64,000 bases of DNA from Celeribacter baekdonensis B30 (GCF_000299875.1 NZ_AMRK01000004.1:248001-312000); one strand, 5' to 3'. Counted from the stretch's first letter, positions 16,781 to 25,309 are shown. A program made the numbers and translations. The notes: a model not told the origin generated them from the sequence alone.

Positions 16781-18040
16781 ATGGGGCGGTCTTTATTCTT
16801 TTCGCGGCTGATCCGGCTGTGTGTGTTGGGTTTGATCTTGTTGGGATCGGGCGCAGCTGCACAGGCAGACGAGGCGCGCACGGGGTCTGACGCGGCCTAT
16901 GCCAAGCTTATGCACCTGGGACAGATGGCCTTGGCCAAAGATGCGCCGAAAAAAGCCGCGCTCGCGTTTGCCAAGGCGCGCAGATTTGCCCCCACGGACC
17001 TGCGCGCGCAGTTGTCGCTCGCCGAAGCCTATGCTCGGCAAGGGCAAGTGGGCCGATCCGAGGCGTTTCTCAAGCATTTGCTGCGAGACCCGGCGCAGGG
17101 CGACCATGTTGACGCCTATCTCAAAGCCCTGTCCAAGCTGCAACACCGCTACCCTTTCGTCGCCTCGGCCAGTGTCGCGCTGTTGCCGAGCACCAACATT
17201 GCAAATTCCTCGTCGGAGACGGTGTTTGATACGCTGTTGGGCCGGTTTGAGATCGACGGGGGTGGCGAGGAAACCACTGGCGTCGGGGTCGAGTTTGGCG
17301 CGCGCGGCACTTATCGGACGCCCCTAAGCGAGGGCCTGTCTTTGGAGATCGGCGCCGGGCTGAACCGGATTTGGTATGAGGCCCCTGAGTTGCGCTATTG
17401 GCGGGGGCGGGTGACGGCGGATGTCGTGGGGGTCGATCCGTCGGCGGAGTGGCGCGGTGGGATTCATGCGGATCGGATCTATTATGACGCCCTCACAGGC
17501 CAGAGCTCGGATCGGATCGCTTTGGGGGCACACGGGACCTGGTCGCAAACTGTGAATGACACCACGCGTTTCACCCTGTCGGCCTTGGCGGAATATCGCG
17601 ACTATTTGGACAAGGACAGCCTGTCTGGCCCCTATGCCTCCCTTGGCGCGGGATGGTCAAAAGCGCTTGGCCCAGATGCGCCGCAGGGGGCAACCCTGTC
17701 CTGGGGCGGATCGGTGGAGCGTTCAAAACCCAGCCTTGACTATCACCGCTATTGGGGCGCGTCGGCGCGCGTCGGCTATGCGCAAAACCTCACCGATACG
17801 CTGCGCGGCGGGGTGACGATGAGTGCCACGCTGAAACTCTATGATGCCGATTTCGCGGCGGTGGATTACGCCCGCCACGATGAGATTTACCGCTTTGGCG
17901 TCTCTCTTTCGGACAGTCGGATCAAACTGCTGGGCAGCACGCCGAAACTGTCCTGCGGCTATAAGGTGCAGTCCTCAAATATTGCACTTTACACCAGCTC
18001 CACGACGGATTGCCGCCTTGGATGGTCCTATCGGTTTTAA
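16781..18040 (+). CDS. Slam-type surface lipoprotein assembly modulator (DUF560, type XI secretion)
   Basis: The 419-residue outer-membrane protein has a signal peptide (membrane stretch LIRLCVLGLILLGSGAAAQA), then tetratricopeptide-like helices (AYAKLMHLGQMALAKDAPKKAALAFAKARRFAP, LRAQLSLAEAYARQGQ) to about residue 125, then PFVASASVALLPSTNIAN, which opens a C-terminal beta-barrel of the DUF560 family ending GWSYRF with a terminal aromatic. Slam proteins move TbpB-like lipoproteins to the cell surface. The gene lies behind a TbpB-like lipoprotein gene, which fits the usual pairing. The ATG at 16781 gives the signal peptide. Confidence 0.87.
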   Translation: MGRSLFFSRLIRLCVLGLILLGSGAAAQADEARTGSDAAYAKLMHLGQMALAKDAPKKAALAFAKARRFAPTDLRAQLSLAEAYARQGQVGRSEAFLKHLLRDPAQGDHVDAYLKALSKLQHRYPFVASASVALLPSTNIANSSSETVFDTLLGRFEIDGGGEETTGVGVEFGARGTYRTPLSEGLSLEIGAGLNRIWYEAPELRYWRGRVTADVVGVDPSAEWRGGIHADRIYYDALTGQSSDRIALGAHGTWSQTVNDTTRFTLSALAEYRDYLDKDSLSGPYASLGAGWSKALGPDAPQGATLSWGGSVERSKPSLDYHRYWGASARVGYAQNLTDTLRGGVTMSATLKLYDADFAAVDYARHDEIYRFGVSLSDSRIKLLGSTPKLSCGYKVQSSNIALYTSSTTDCRLGWSYRF

Positions 18041-18065
18041 CCCACCTGTGGCGGCCGCGCGGCGC

Positions 18066-19655
18066 TCAGACGCGGCCCGGCGACGAGGACGGGGCAGGGC
18101 GCGCCAGTGTGGCGATATGGTCCACGAATTCTTTAAAATGCTGAGTGAAAATGAGATGCCCCGCATTCTCAACCGCATGAAATGCGGCGTCAGGCAGCGC
18201 TTGCGCAACAGACCGGATGTCGTCAATCGGGCTGATCGGGTCCTCAAGGCCATGTACAAATGTCACGCCACATTGCAATGCGCGCAAATCCTTTGGCCAA
18301 TTGCGTTGCAGGTTGGTCAATTCATCGACAGAGGCCAAGGTCGCGTGATTGGCAATCAGACGCAGCCAGTCGCACAGATGCGGGTGGCGAAACAAATCCT
18401 CAAGACAGGCCAGATCGGCGGGAGATTTGCGGTACATATGCGCCAGCGCCTTTTGCGCAAACATCGGCACCCGGCTGATCGCGTTATAGACCCGCGTCAG
18501 TCCCGCAATCACCCGCGCATCGCGGCGCAGACGGTTGGAGATTTCGACGAAAAGCGTGGGCGCGTGGTCTGGTTCAGGCATCGGATGGGCGGCGGCGGGT
18601 TGCGGCGTGGCGGCCAAAATGACATGCGACACCAGATCGGGATTGTGCCGGGCAAAATGCGCCAGCCACGGCACTCCGGCGCTTTCGCCAAGACAGATCA
18701 GCGGCTCATCGGTCAGGTAGTCCATCGTATCAGCCAGCGCTCGGGTCAGTTTTCTGAGGCGGGTTTCGGCATCCAAAAGGCCGTCAAAGCCCATGAAATG
18801 CCGTGGTACAATCATCAGGCGCAAACCAAGCTTGTTCAGGCAGGAACTCATCTCCGGGTGAAAAGCGATGGGTGCCAACATCGAGTGGAAATACAACACC
18901 GGACGGCCCCGGCGCGCGCCAAATTCCCACACCGGCACCTCAAGCCCTTCGCCGATTGTGACCATATTGACGATCACGTCTTTGCCGAATTGGCGTTTGA
19001 CCAAAGCGGTCTCAAAATTGCGCTGCTGGGTGGGGAGAATCTCGTCCAGAATACGCGCGGTGAGATCGACCGACAGGGCGCGGAGCAGGGCGGTTTGGGT
19101 TTTGACCCCGAGCTTGTCCTGAATGACCTGCACCTGTTTGCGTTTGGTGTCATAAGACGCGCCCAAAAGCGTTGCCGCGTTTTTCAAATCCAGCCCGGTC
19201 ATCAAATGCGCCAGCAACAGATATTCGGATTTGGTCAGCCGTAGATCGGGCGCGTCATCCGCCAGCGCCGCAATCCGCTCCGCGTCAATGCGCACCGCGA
19301 CAAAGGCCAGATGATCCGGGGCGTCGCTCCACCGATCAATGCGATCATAGAGGAAATAGAGGTGGTCATCGGCCACCACAAACGCACATCCCGTTGACGC
19401 CTCTTGTGGCATCCGCATCCGGGCGGGAAAGGCGTCTTTGGGAGCGGCGCCAAACGTGTCGATTTGGCACATTCCTTGTTGGTCGTAGAGATTGGCCGGG
19501 AAGCTGCACCGGGCAAAATTGCGGAAAAAGAACCGTTCGCTGCCGGGCTTGTCCTGCGTCTGAAGCAAGATCGCATCCTCAGAGGGCAAGGCCACCTTGC
19601 GCTCTGTGTGCAGCGCCGCCTCCAAGGTTTCAATGAATTGCGATACGTGGCTCAT
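18066..19655 (-). CDS. LuxR-like HTH fused to an alpha/beta hydrolase
   Basis: The 529-residue protein has two parts. Residues about 130-190 form a LuxR/GerE-like helix-turn-helix: LRLTKSEYLLLAHLMTGLDL, KNAATLLGASYDTKRKQV, IQDKLGVKTQTALLRAL. From about 235 an alpha/beta hydrolase follows with the nucleophile elbow CLGESAGVPW (Ser near 322), acid in HGLEDPISP (near 471) and base in ENAGHLIF (near 496). There is no signal peptide. A DNA-binding domain ahead of a hydrolase suggests that ligand binding or hydrolysis controls transcription. It is divergent from another LuxR-type regulator. Ligand and targets are unknown. Confidence 0.82.
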   Translation of the reverse strand: MSHVSQFIETLEAALHTERKVALPSEDAILLQTQDKPGSERFFFRNFARCSFPANLYDQQGMCQIDTFGAAPKDAFPARMRMPQEASTGCAFVVADDHLYFLYDRIDRWSDAPDHLAFVAVRIDAERIAALADDAPDLRLTKSEYLLLAHLMTGLDLKNAATLLGASYDTKRKQVQVIQDKLGVKTQTALLRALSVDLTARILDEILPTQQRNFETALVKRQFGKDVIVNMVTIGEGLEVPVWEFGARRGRPVLYFHSMLAPIAFHPEMSSCLNKLGLRLMIVPRHFMGFDGLLDAETRLRKLTRALADTMDYLTDEPLICLGESAGVPWLAHFARHNPDLVSHVILAATPQPAAAHPMPEPDHAPTLFVEISNRLRRDARVIAGLTRVYNAISRVPMFAQKALAHMYRKSPADLACLEDLFRHPHLCDWLRLIANHATLASVDELTNLQRNWPKDLRALQCGVTFVHGLEDPISPIDDIRSVAQALPDAAFHAVENAGHLIFTQHFKEFVDHIATLARPAPSSSPGRV

Positions 19656-19934
19656 CGTCTACGATATCTCTCCAAGGTTCAGTGTTGGTGCCGTCCTGTG
19701 TCTTCGAGAGTGAGGGTGTTGTGCACAAACACACAGCCTCTAAAACCAGCCAACCATATGAGGTTGCGTAGCATTTCTGACCTCAAATTTCAAACCTACC
19801 GGGCCTCACAAACGGTAAAAGTCGTTTTTTTTGCACATGGCGCGTCTTTTTTGATCATGCCCCCCCAAAGGGGGGCGATTGCGCCAATCCCTGCCGCGTA
19901 TCTTTGGCTAAAGATCTGACACCTCCGTCAGACC

Positions 19935-20528
19935 ATGCACCTACAGGGACCGGCGGCGCAGATGTCACAGGACAGGCACAGCTCTTACATCACGCGGATG
20001 ATCCCCGGTGCAGAGACAACGGCGCTTGCCTGTCTGGATGTCACTCCCAGCGCGCGGATCGTGAGCCGCGATCACGCCGCTGCGCGATTTCTCAAGGCAA
20101 ACCCGCGCTTTGTGAGGGGGCAGAGGCAGGAATATTTCACTGCCCAACCCGCCAAGCGATTTTCAAATGCCTTGAGAGCGGCCTGTAAAGAGATGCCGCC
20201 GAGGGCGTCGATTTTGCGGGTAGAGGGACAGGCACCGGTGCAAATCAACATTCTGCCGTTCCAACCCGAGCTCATCCGCATCGTTTTGTTTTTGCCACAG
20301 GCGGTGGGCGAGGCCACGCCTGTGGCCTTGCCAAAACTCACATCGCGGGAAACGTCGGTGTTGCGACTGGCCGCCTCTGGCCAGCGGCGGGATCGGATTG
20401 CGTACGAGCTGAATATTTCTTTGCCGACCGTTGATATGCACTGTCGCAACCTGCGGCAAAAACTGTCGGCCTTGACCACATCAGAAGCGGTGGCAATTGC
20501 CGCAAAGATGAATTTGCTCGATGTGTGA
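19935..20528 (+). CDS. LuxR-family transcriptional regulator
   Basis: The 197-residue protein ends in a GerE-type helix-turn-helix: LTSRETSVLRLAASGQRRDRIAYELNISLPTVDMHCRNLRQKL, with the recognition helix SLPTVDMHCRNL. The N-terminal ~125 residues resemble neither an autoinducer-binding nor a receiver domain. A second start at 19962 (MSQDRHSS) is possible. It is divergent from the HTH-hydrolase gene across a 279-base gap which presumably carries both promoters. Confidence 0.85.
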   Translation: MHLQGPAAQMSQDRHSSYITRMIPGAETTALACLDVTPSARIVSRDHAAARFLKANPRFVRGQRQEYFTAQPAKRFSNALRAACKEMPPRASILRVEGQAPVQINILPFQPELIRIVLFLPQAVGEATPVALPKLTSRETSVLRLAASGQRRDRIAYELNISLPTVDMHCRNLRQKLSALTTSEAVAIAAKMNLLDV

Positions 20529-21346
20529 CGTGGCGGGGTGTTGTGGTGGGGGTGTTGAAGTCAATTGGACGGCGTTGACATAACGACAGAATAAAGCGTT
20601 TGGCATCAAATCTCCACGTCTAACACGAAATGTTTTAACGTAGGCCTGCACCAGAACGGCCCGCGCCAGCGTCACGCGCCCTGACCGTGCTGCGGGCCAG
20701 AGTATCAGCCCATGATGGCGTTCGGGATGAGCGTGTCGGTGAGGAACTAGAGGTTTTCCCTAAGGGGCTCTCGGGTGATTGTGCCGCCAAGGCAGGTACA
20801 AAGTTTCTCTTCGGGCGGAGGGGGCCGGTAAAGGCGTCTGAGGCATGAGGCCAAGCTTACGACCTGCCATATGCGCGACGATGTCCGCGCGGCTCATGCC
20901 ATCCGGCAAGGTGAGCCAGATGTTAAAGGCATAGGGCTGCTTGTATAGCTCAACCCGTCGAGCGCGTCGGCAACGATTTCCTGTCGGACGCCGATCCTTT
21001 TGTGGATGAAGCGGCGCACGTGGTCGGCGGTGCCATCCTCGATCGGCTGTATGGCCGACACAGCTTGCAACATCAAAAACAGGCATCACAATCAATCACA
21101 CAAACGAGCCAAGGCCTCAAATTCTCCAACCGTCCTGAAGCCCCATATTTTGACGACGGACAATATATACATAATATACAAATATATGTGTGGGTTTGGG
21201 AGCTATTGCTCGAACGCCAAGGGACACCTGCTGGACCGGTCGAGGATAGACACGAGCGGCATGAGATTTACTTGGATACAGTCATGGAACAGCGGCCGAA
21301 CCGCCCTAAACCCGGGCCCATTTCAAGTTCACAAGGAGAAACGTCT
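20529..21346. other. Gene-poor region with the MocR remnant and an AT-rich promoter-like stretch
   Basis: Apart from the MocR remnant (20705-21076), this region holds no intact gene. Bases 21160-21200 are strongly AT-rich (runs of ATATA), unlike the surroundings, and may be the promoter of the two-gene Hint unit that follows. Confidence 0.5.
20705..21076 (-). pseudogene. Decayed MocR/GntR-type aminotransferase-like regulator, C-terminal remnant
   Basis: Pieces of a MocR C-terminus occur in order but in different reverse frames. First is IEDGTADHVRRFIHKRIGVRQEIVADALDG. Then, after a frameshift near 20950, PYAFNIWLTLPDGMSRADIVAHMAGRKLGLM. A second shift gives SDAFTG, and a third gives CLGGTITREPLRENL, an in-frame TAG, then FLTDTLIPNAIMG and TGA. 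The DNA-binding domain and most of the aminotransferase domain are missing on the 5' side. At least three frameshifts, a stop and a truncation make this a clear pseudogene. Confidence 0.85.
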
Positions 21347-21580
21347 ATGAAACTTGTTCCATTGGCACTCTTTGTCATTGGAGTTCTGCTCAATTACTGG
21401 GTGCAAAAAAACGATGCCGGCCAATTTCTGATGATTTCAACTGGCATTGCTGCCGTCTTGGGGTTGGGATGGTCGTTTGTGCAGTATGTTTTGACACCCA
21501 TTAATAGAACAAGGAACCGAATATTCGGGAACAGTTCGATAAAGCTTTATAGTGATCTATACAAAGGGGACGATGAATAG
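21347..21580 (+). CDS. Small membrane protein, 77 residues
   Basis: The start has an excellent ribosome site (AAGGAG, 9 bases upstream). The protein has two hydrophobic segments, LVPLALFVIGVLLNYWV and FLMISTGIAAVLGLGWSFVQYVL, joined by a short polar turn, then a basic tail ending DLYKGDDE. Base composition is poorer in GC than the core genes. The next gene begins directly after its stop (TAG-ATG), so the two are coupled. Function is unknown; an accessory or immunity-like partner of the Hint protein is one possibility but nothing proves it. Confidence 0.7.
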   Translation: MKLVPLALFVIGVLLNYWVQKNDAGQFLMISTGIAAVLGLGWSFVQYVLTPINRTRNRIFGNSSIKLYSDLYKGDDE

Positions 21581-22663
21581 ATGGCAAGTAGTCAAGTATA
21601 TGGGAAGGTCGCCGGTTTTGGAGTCGGAGTTGGATACGATGATAAATCTGGCGTGACTCTGACATTCTTCACAGGCGCGTCGATGGGGGCTGCAGGATCT
21701 GCTTCATCGACCATTAGCTTCGATCTTTTTGATGTAAACGATGAATTTGTTATTGATACTTCTGGTGCTACATACATCGGCGGTGGGACCCCCATTGGTC
21801 TGCCTCTTCAGGTGACGGGGCAGAGAAACATGCAAACCGGCGACATGATGGTGACTGTGGGTGGAGGAGACAGTGACGTCCTAGAAGTAGGGTTTTCTTA
21901 CGAAGCTGCCAGTAGCGAATTTGAAACAGATTTTTCCGTAACGAGATATGACCGCTCGTTTGAGGGCGATGGCGTTATCATCGTTTCTGAAATTTCGGGG
22001 AATGAATCTGGGTACACGGTGGTGATCAGTTATGCGACGGACCTCGAAGGAAATCGCTTAACACCAATTGAAGGTAAGCCCTTTCTGGAGGCGGCGAGCT
22101 ATCCATTGGATCCGGGATACAATTCGTACTATGTATTCAAAACCGATGACGCCACATCGACGCTAATTACTGACCGTTGCTTCCTCCCCGGCACCCTGAT
22201 CACCATGGCGGACGGCAGCAAAAAGCCCATCGAAGATATCCTCCCCGGCGACATGGTGCTGTCCTTCGACGAGCAGGGCGAATTGGTCCCGGGCAAGGTG
22301 ACCCGCACCAAGCTCATCGACGCCACCATGATCCTCGACTTCCACGGCTCCAAGGTCACGCCGGGCCACGTCTATTGGTGTACCGATGGCGCGTTCGCCG
22401 GGCAATTCGGCACGCTGATCGACATTCTGCGCAGCGACGTTGCAGACCTGTGTATCGCTGACCTGATCCGTGCAGGCGGTGGGACGGTGAACGAGGCAGG
22501 ATTGATCGTCACGGAAGACACGCCCGAAGGTATCCCCCTGCATTGGCCGTTTTCGCAGAGCCTGCCGAAGCCGGAAGACGACATCCTCGCCTGCTCGCGC
22601 CTCACCCTGCCGGAGATATTCACTGCCGCTGAATGGGAAGACCAGCGGCCAGTGATGTATTGA
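21581..22663 (+). CDS. Hint-domain (Hedgehog/intein-type) protein with unrelated AT-rich N-terminal half
   Basis: Residues 1 to about 195 are a Gly/Ser/Thr-rich, beta-strand-like region with AT-richer codons and no known family that I recognise. From Cys200 a Hint domain begins: CFLPGTLITMADGSKKPIEDI, PGDMVLSFDE, then HGSKVTPGHVYWC with the conserved TPGH. It ends LPKPEDDILACSRLTLPEIF. There the codon use becomes GC-rich like the host. Hint domains of this bacterial type cut or cross-link proteins by cysteine chemistry. No Sec signal is seen at the N-terminus. The composition step at the domain border suggests module exchange. Confidence 0.85.
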   Translation: MASSQVYGKVAGFGVGVGYDDKSGVTLTFFTGASMGAAGSASSTISFDLFDVNDEFVIDTSGATYIGGGTPIGLPLQVTGQRNMQTGDMMVTVGGGDSDVLEVGFSYEAASSEFETDFSVTRYDRSFEGDGVIIVSEISGNESGYTVVISYATDLEGNRLTPIEGKPFLEAASYPLDPGYNSYYVFKTDDATSTLITDRCFLPGTLITMADGSKKPIEDILPGDMVLSFDEQGELVPGKVTRTKLIDATMILDFHGSKVTPGHVYWCTDGAFAGQFGTLIDILRSDVADLCIADLIRAGGGTVNEAGLIVTEDTPEGIPLHWPFSQSLPKPEDDILACSRLTLPEIFTAAEWEDQRPVMY

Positions 22664-22669
22664 CGGGGT

Positions 22670-23051
22670 GTGCGTTAGGATCAACGCAAAGGCAGAAAAC
22701 GCTGCGATAGATGGAAGATTTCAGGCTGGTCGATATCCGAAACCGGCATTCGAACGATCTTGGGAAAAGCATAGTCTGCAGGCGTTCGATATGGACCTGC
22801 CGAGCGACTCTTCGAAACAAGGCACGTCCGCGAGCCACGTTGAGTATCACGACATCCACGCCTCCGAGGCCAAAATCGGTACGTAGCGGGTTGCCCTGCC
22901 GATTTCGCTGTCCTTTGACCTTTGCGCGGACAATCCAGCGGTGCGCGCAGGATGGATCAACCACCAGATAGGGCCCGTGGCCATCGCAGTGTCGTCCTGG
23001 TCCAAGCGTTCGGACCAGATTCTTCGTCAGCTTTCCAGAAGTACAGGCCAT
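22670..23051 (-). pseudogene. Decayed tyrosine-recombinase integrase next to tRNA-Ser
   Basis: The reverse frame from 23051 encodes the Arm-DNA-binding (DUF4102) start of a phage-type integrase: GKLTKNLVRTLGPGRHCDGHGPYLVVDP, RWIVRAKVKGQRNR, LRTDFGLGG. An internal deletion joins this to VARQVHIERLQT, and after a frameshift the family continues as YAFPKIVRMPVSDIDQPEIF before a stop. The catalytic domain is gone. The 5' end faces the 3' end of tRNA-Ser 150 bases away, the usual arrangement for islands inserted at a tRNA. Confidence 0.85.
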
Positions 23052-23200
23052 TTAGAATACAACATTTCGTACCATCAATTGAACAGAACTGAGCGAAATC
23101 GAAACGAAGCCAATAAGATCAACGAACGCAGATGAGCGCATAAGTTCAGTGACTTATACGCTACTAAGCGGTTCTATATGGATCAATAGAAATGGTAAAG

Positions 23201-23290
23201 TGGCGGAGAGACAGGGATTCGAACCCTGGGTCCCCGTAAAGGGACAACGGTTTTCGAGACCGCCCCGTTCGACCACTCCGGCACCTCTCC
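23201..23290 (-). tRNA. tRNA-Ser(CGA)
   Basis: The 90-base gene has a 7-bp acceptor stem (GGAGAGG with TCTCTCC), anticodon loop CTCGAAA giving anticodon CGA, a long variable arm typical of class II tRNAs, T-loop GGTTCGAATCC and an encoded CCA. It reads UCG codons. An integrase remnant lies just beyond its 3' end. Confidence 0.97.
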
Positions 23291-23533
23291 GCGGGGGTCT
23301 GGTGGCGGGTGATTTAGCGGGGCTGTGCGGGCGGCGCAAGCCCTTTCGTGACATTCTTTTTGGCAAAGCTGCGCCAAATTCCGCCTTTGTGGTCAAAAAC
23401 GCTTTGGTGACTTGGCAAAAACCTTTGTCTCTGCTTACCATTCGGTAACTGAATTGGCCGTATAGCCATGGGGCAAGGCGGGTATGTCCGCGGCTGCGAG
23501 GCGTGGCCATAGACCGTTTTGGAAAGGGTTTTG

Positions 23534-24427
23534 ATGATCGAACATGCACACAGCTTTCGTAGGGCTTGGCTGACACGAGCGATGTCTTTTGTCGCGGTCA
23601 CGGTGATGGCGGTCACAATGGCGCTGTCTGTACCTTACGCGGCCAAGGCGGGGACTGGCGCGGTGCAGGGCGAGGATCTTGATGCGCTGTTGCAGGCCCT
23701 GTTGTTTCGCGATGTCTCGGAAGTCTTGTCCGACGAAGGCCGCGCGATGGCCGATGATTTTGTTGAGGCGGGCTATGGTGTGCCAAAACCCGCGTGGCAA
23801 AACATGCTTGATCGGCTCTATGATCCGGAGGCGATGGCACATGCATTTCGGTCTGAAATGGGTAAGGCGCTTGAGGATGCGGATGTTGCACCAATGGTGG
23901 CGTTTTTCACCACCGATTTGGGGCAACGCATCGCCCGGCTTGAACTCGACACGCGCAAAGCGATGACGGGGGAGGCGGCGCAGGCGGCCGCGGGCGAGGC
24001 TTGGGCGGCGCTCGACCCCGACTCCCGGCGTGCCAAGTTGATCGAAGACTATGTGCAGGCCAATGACTTGGTCGAAATGAACGTGGTGGGCGCGATGAAC
24101 AGCGACATCGCCTATTACCGCGGGCTTTGGACGGTTGCGGGTTCCGACGCGATGAGCGAAGGCGACCTGATGCGCGAGATTTGGTCCACGGAACCCGAAG
24201 TGCGCGCCGATGTGTCCGAATGGGTCTACGGGTTTTCGACGCTGGCCTATGATACATTGAGCGACGAAGAATTCGCGCGCTATGTGGAGTTTTCGCGCAG
24301 TGAGGCCGGGCGGCAGTTGAATTTTGCCCTGTTCGCCGCCTTTGATGCGGTCTATGCGGACCTGTCGCGTGGGCTTGGGGCAGGGACCTCGATGCTGATG
24401 CAAATGTATGATGGGGAACAACTCTAA
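23534..24427 (+). CDS. DUF2059 periplasmic protein
   Basis: The 297-residue protein has a signal peptide (hydrophobic stretch AMSFVAVTVMAVTMALSV, cut near AAKAG). It then has an all-helical body with features of DUF2059: repeated helices around PEAMAHAFRSEMGKALEDADVAPMVAFFTTDLGQRIARLE and a second copy near LSDEEFARYVEFSRSEAGRQLNFALFAAFD. The ATG at 23534 has GGAAAGG upstream; a TTG 15 bases earlier is less likely. Function of the family is unknown. Confidence 0.82.
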   Translation: MIEHAHSFRRAWLTRAMSFVAVTVMAVTMALSVPYAAKAGTGAVQGEDLDALLQALLFRDVSEVLSDEGRAMADDFVEAGYGVPKPAWQNMLDRLYDPEAMAHAFRSEMGKALEDADVAPMVAFFTTDLGQRIARLELDTRKAMTGEAAQAAAGEAWAALDPDSRRAKLIEDYVQANDLVEMNVVGAMNSDIAYYRGLWTVAGSDAMSEGDLMREIWSTEPEVRADVSEWVYGFSTLAYDTLSDEEFARYVEFSRSEAGRQLNFALFAAFDAVYADLSRGLGAGTSMLMQMYDGEQL

Positions 24428-24477
24428 GGTTCGGCGTGGGATGTCCCCGTTTTGGCGGCGAGTCCCATAATCCGGCC

Positions 24478-24506
24478 TTGACTTTTCACCCACGATTCCC
24501 GATACA
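24478..24506 (+). promoter_or_regulatory. Sigma-70-like promoter of rplU-rpmA
   Basis: TTGACT (24478-24483) and GATACA (24501-24506) are 17 bases apart and lead to a roughly 190-base leader before rplU. The hexamer match is good but not perfect, and the start site is not proven. Confidence 0.55.
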
Positions 24507-24702
24507 CGCGCCACCCGGCGGACCCAAAGGTGCGACCGGGTGATGTCTTTTGGGCCTCACGTCTTTTTTAAACGGTGTGAAACAGGTCCAAATTGGCAAA
24601 ATGACAATCTCGACCCCAACAAGGGGCGCGCTGTTTGACGGCATGAACATCGGGGATTTGCTCCGGGGCCACAAAACGCGGGTATATCGAAAGGATAACT
24701 GC

Positions 24703-25287
24703 ATGTTTGCGGTTCTGAAGACTGGTGGCAAGCAATACAAAGTGCAAAGCGGTGACGTTTTGCGCGTTGAGAAACTTGCGGCCGCAGCTGGTGAAAAAAT
24801 CCAGTTCAACGAGATTTTGATGGTTGGTTCCACCATCGGCGCGCCCCTCGTGGCCGGCGCCGGCGTGCAAGCCGAAGTCATCGACCAAATCAAGGGTGAG
24901 AAACTCATCCACTACGTCAAGCGTCGTCGTAAGCACTCGTCGCAGCGTAAAAAAGGCCACCGTCAGCAACTGACCCTGCTGCGCATCACCGACATTTTGG
25001 AAGCGGGTGCGGATGCAACCGGCGTCAAAGCTGCGATCGGCGCGGGTTCCGCTCCGAAAACCGCTGTCGAAGCTGCTGCTCCGAAGAAAGCCGCGAAAGC
25101 TGCTGCACCTGCCGCTGGCGCTGACGATCTGACCACCATCACCGGTGTTGGCCCCGCTGCTGCCAAGAAATTGGTCGAAGCAGGCATCACCACTTTCGCT
25201 CAGTTGGCTTCCGTTGACGTCGAAACTTTCGACGCCGTGAAAGTCAAACCCGAGTGGGTTGAACAAGCCAAAGAACTGGCGAAGTAA
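24703..25287 (+). CDS. rplU: 50S ribosomal protein L21 with C-terminal helix-hairpin-helix extension
   Basis: The first ~105 residues are a normal L21: MFAVLKTGGKQYKVQSGDVL, then VKRRRKHSSQRKKGHRQ contacting 23S rRNA. The extra ~90 residues are an Ala/Lys-rich linker (repeats of AAAPKKAAKAAAPAAG) leading to a helix-hairpin-helix-like module, ITGVGPAAAKKLVEAGITTFAQLASVDVE. Total is 194 residues, about twice the usual ~103. Such tails are seen in alphaproteobacterial L21. rpmA follows 22 bases later. Confidence 0.97.
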   Translation: MFAVLKTGGKQYKVQSGDVLRVEKLAAAAGEKIQFNEILMVGSTIGAPLVAGAGVQAEVIDQIKGEKLIHYVKRRRKHSSQRKKGHRQQLTLLRITDILEAGADATGVKAAIGAGSAPKTAVEAAAPKKAAKAAAPAAGADDLTTITGVGPAAAKKLVEAGITTFAQLASVDVETFDAVKVKPEWVEQAKELAK

Positions 25288-25309
25288 GCGTAGTTAAGGA
25301 GAGAACACC

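Noticed and set aside
20581-20700. Possible second gene remnant between the LuxR gene and the MocR remnant
   Set aside because: Short frames on both strands have no recognisable similarity and no start signals.
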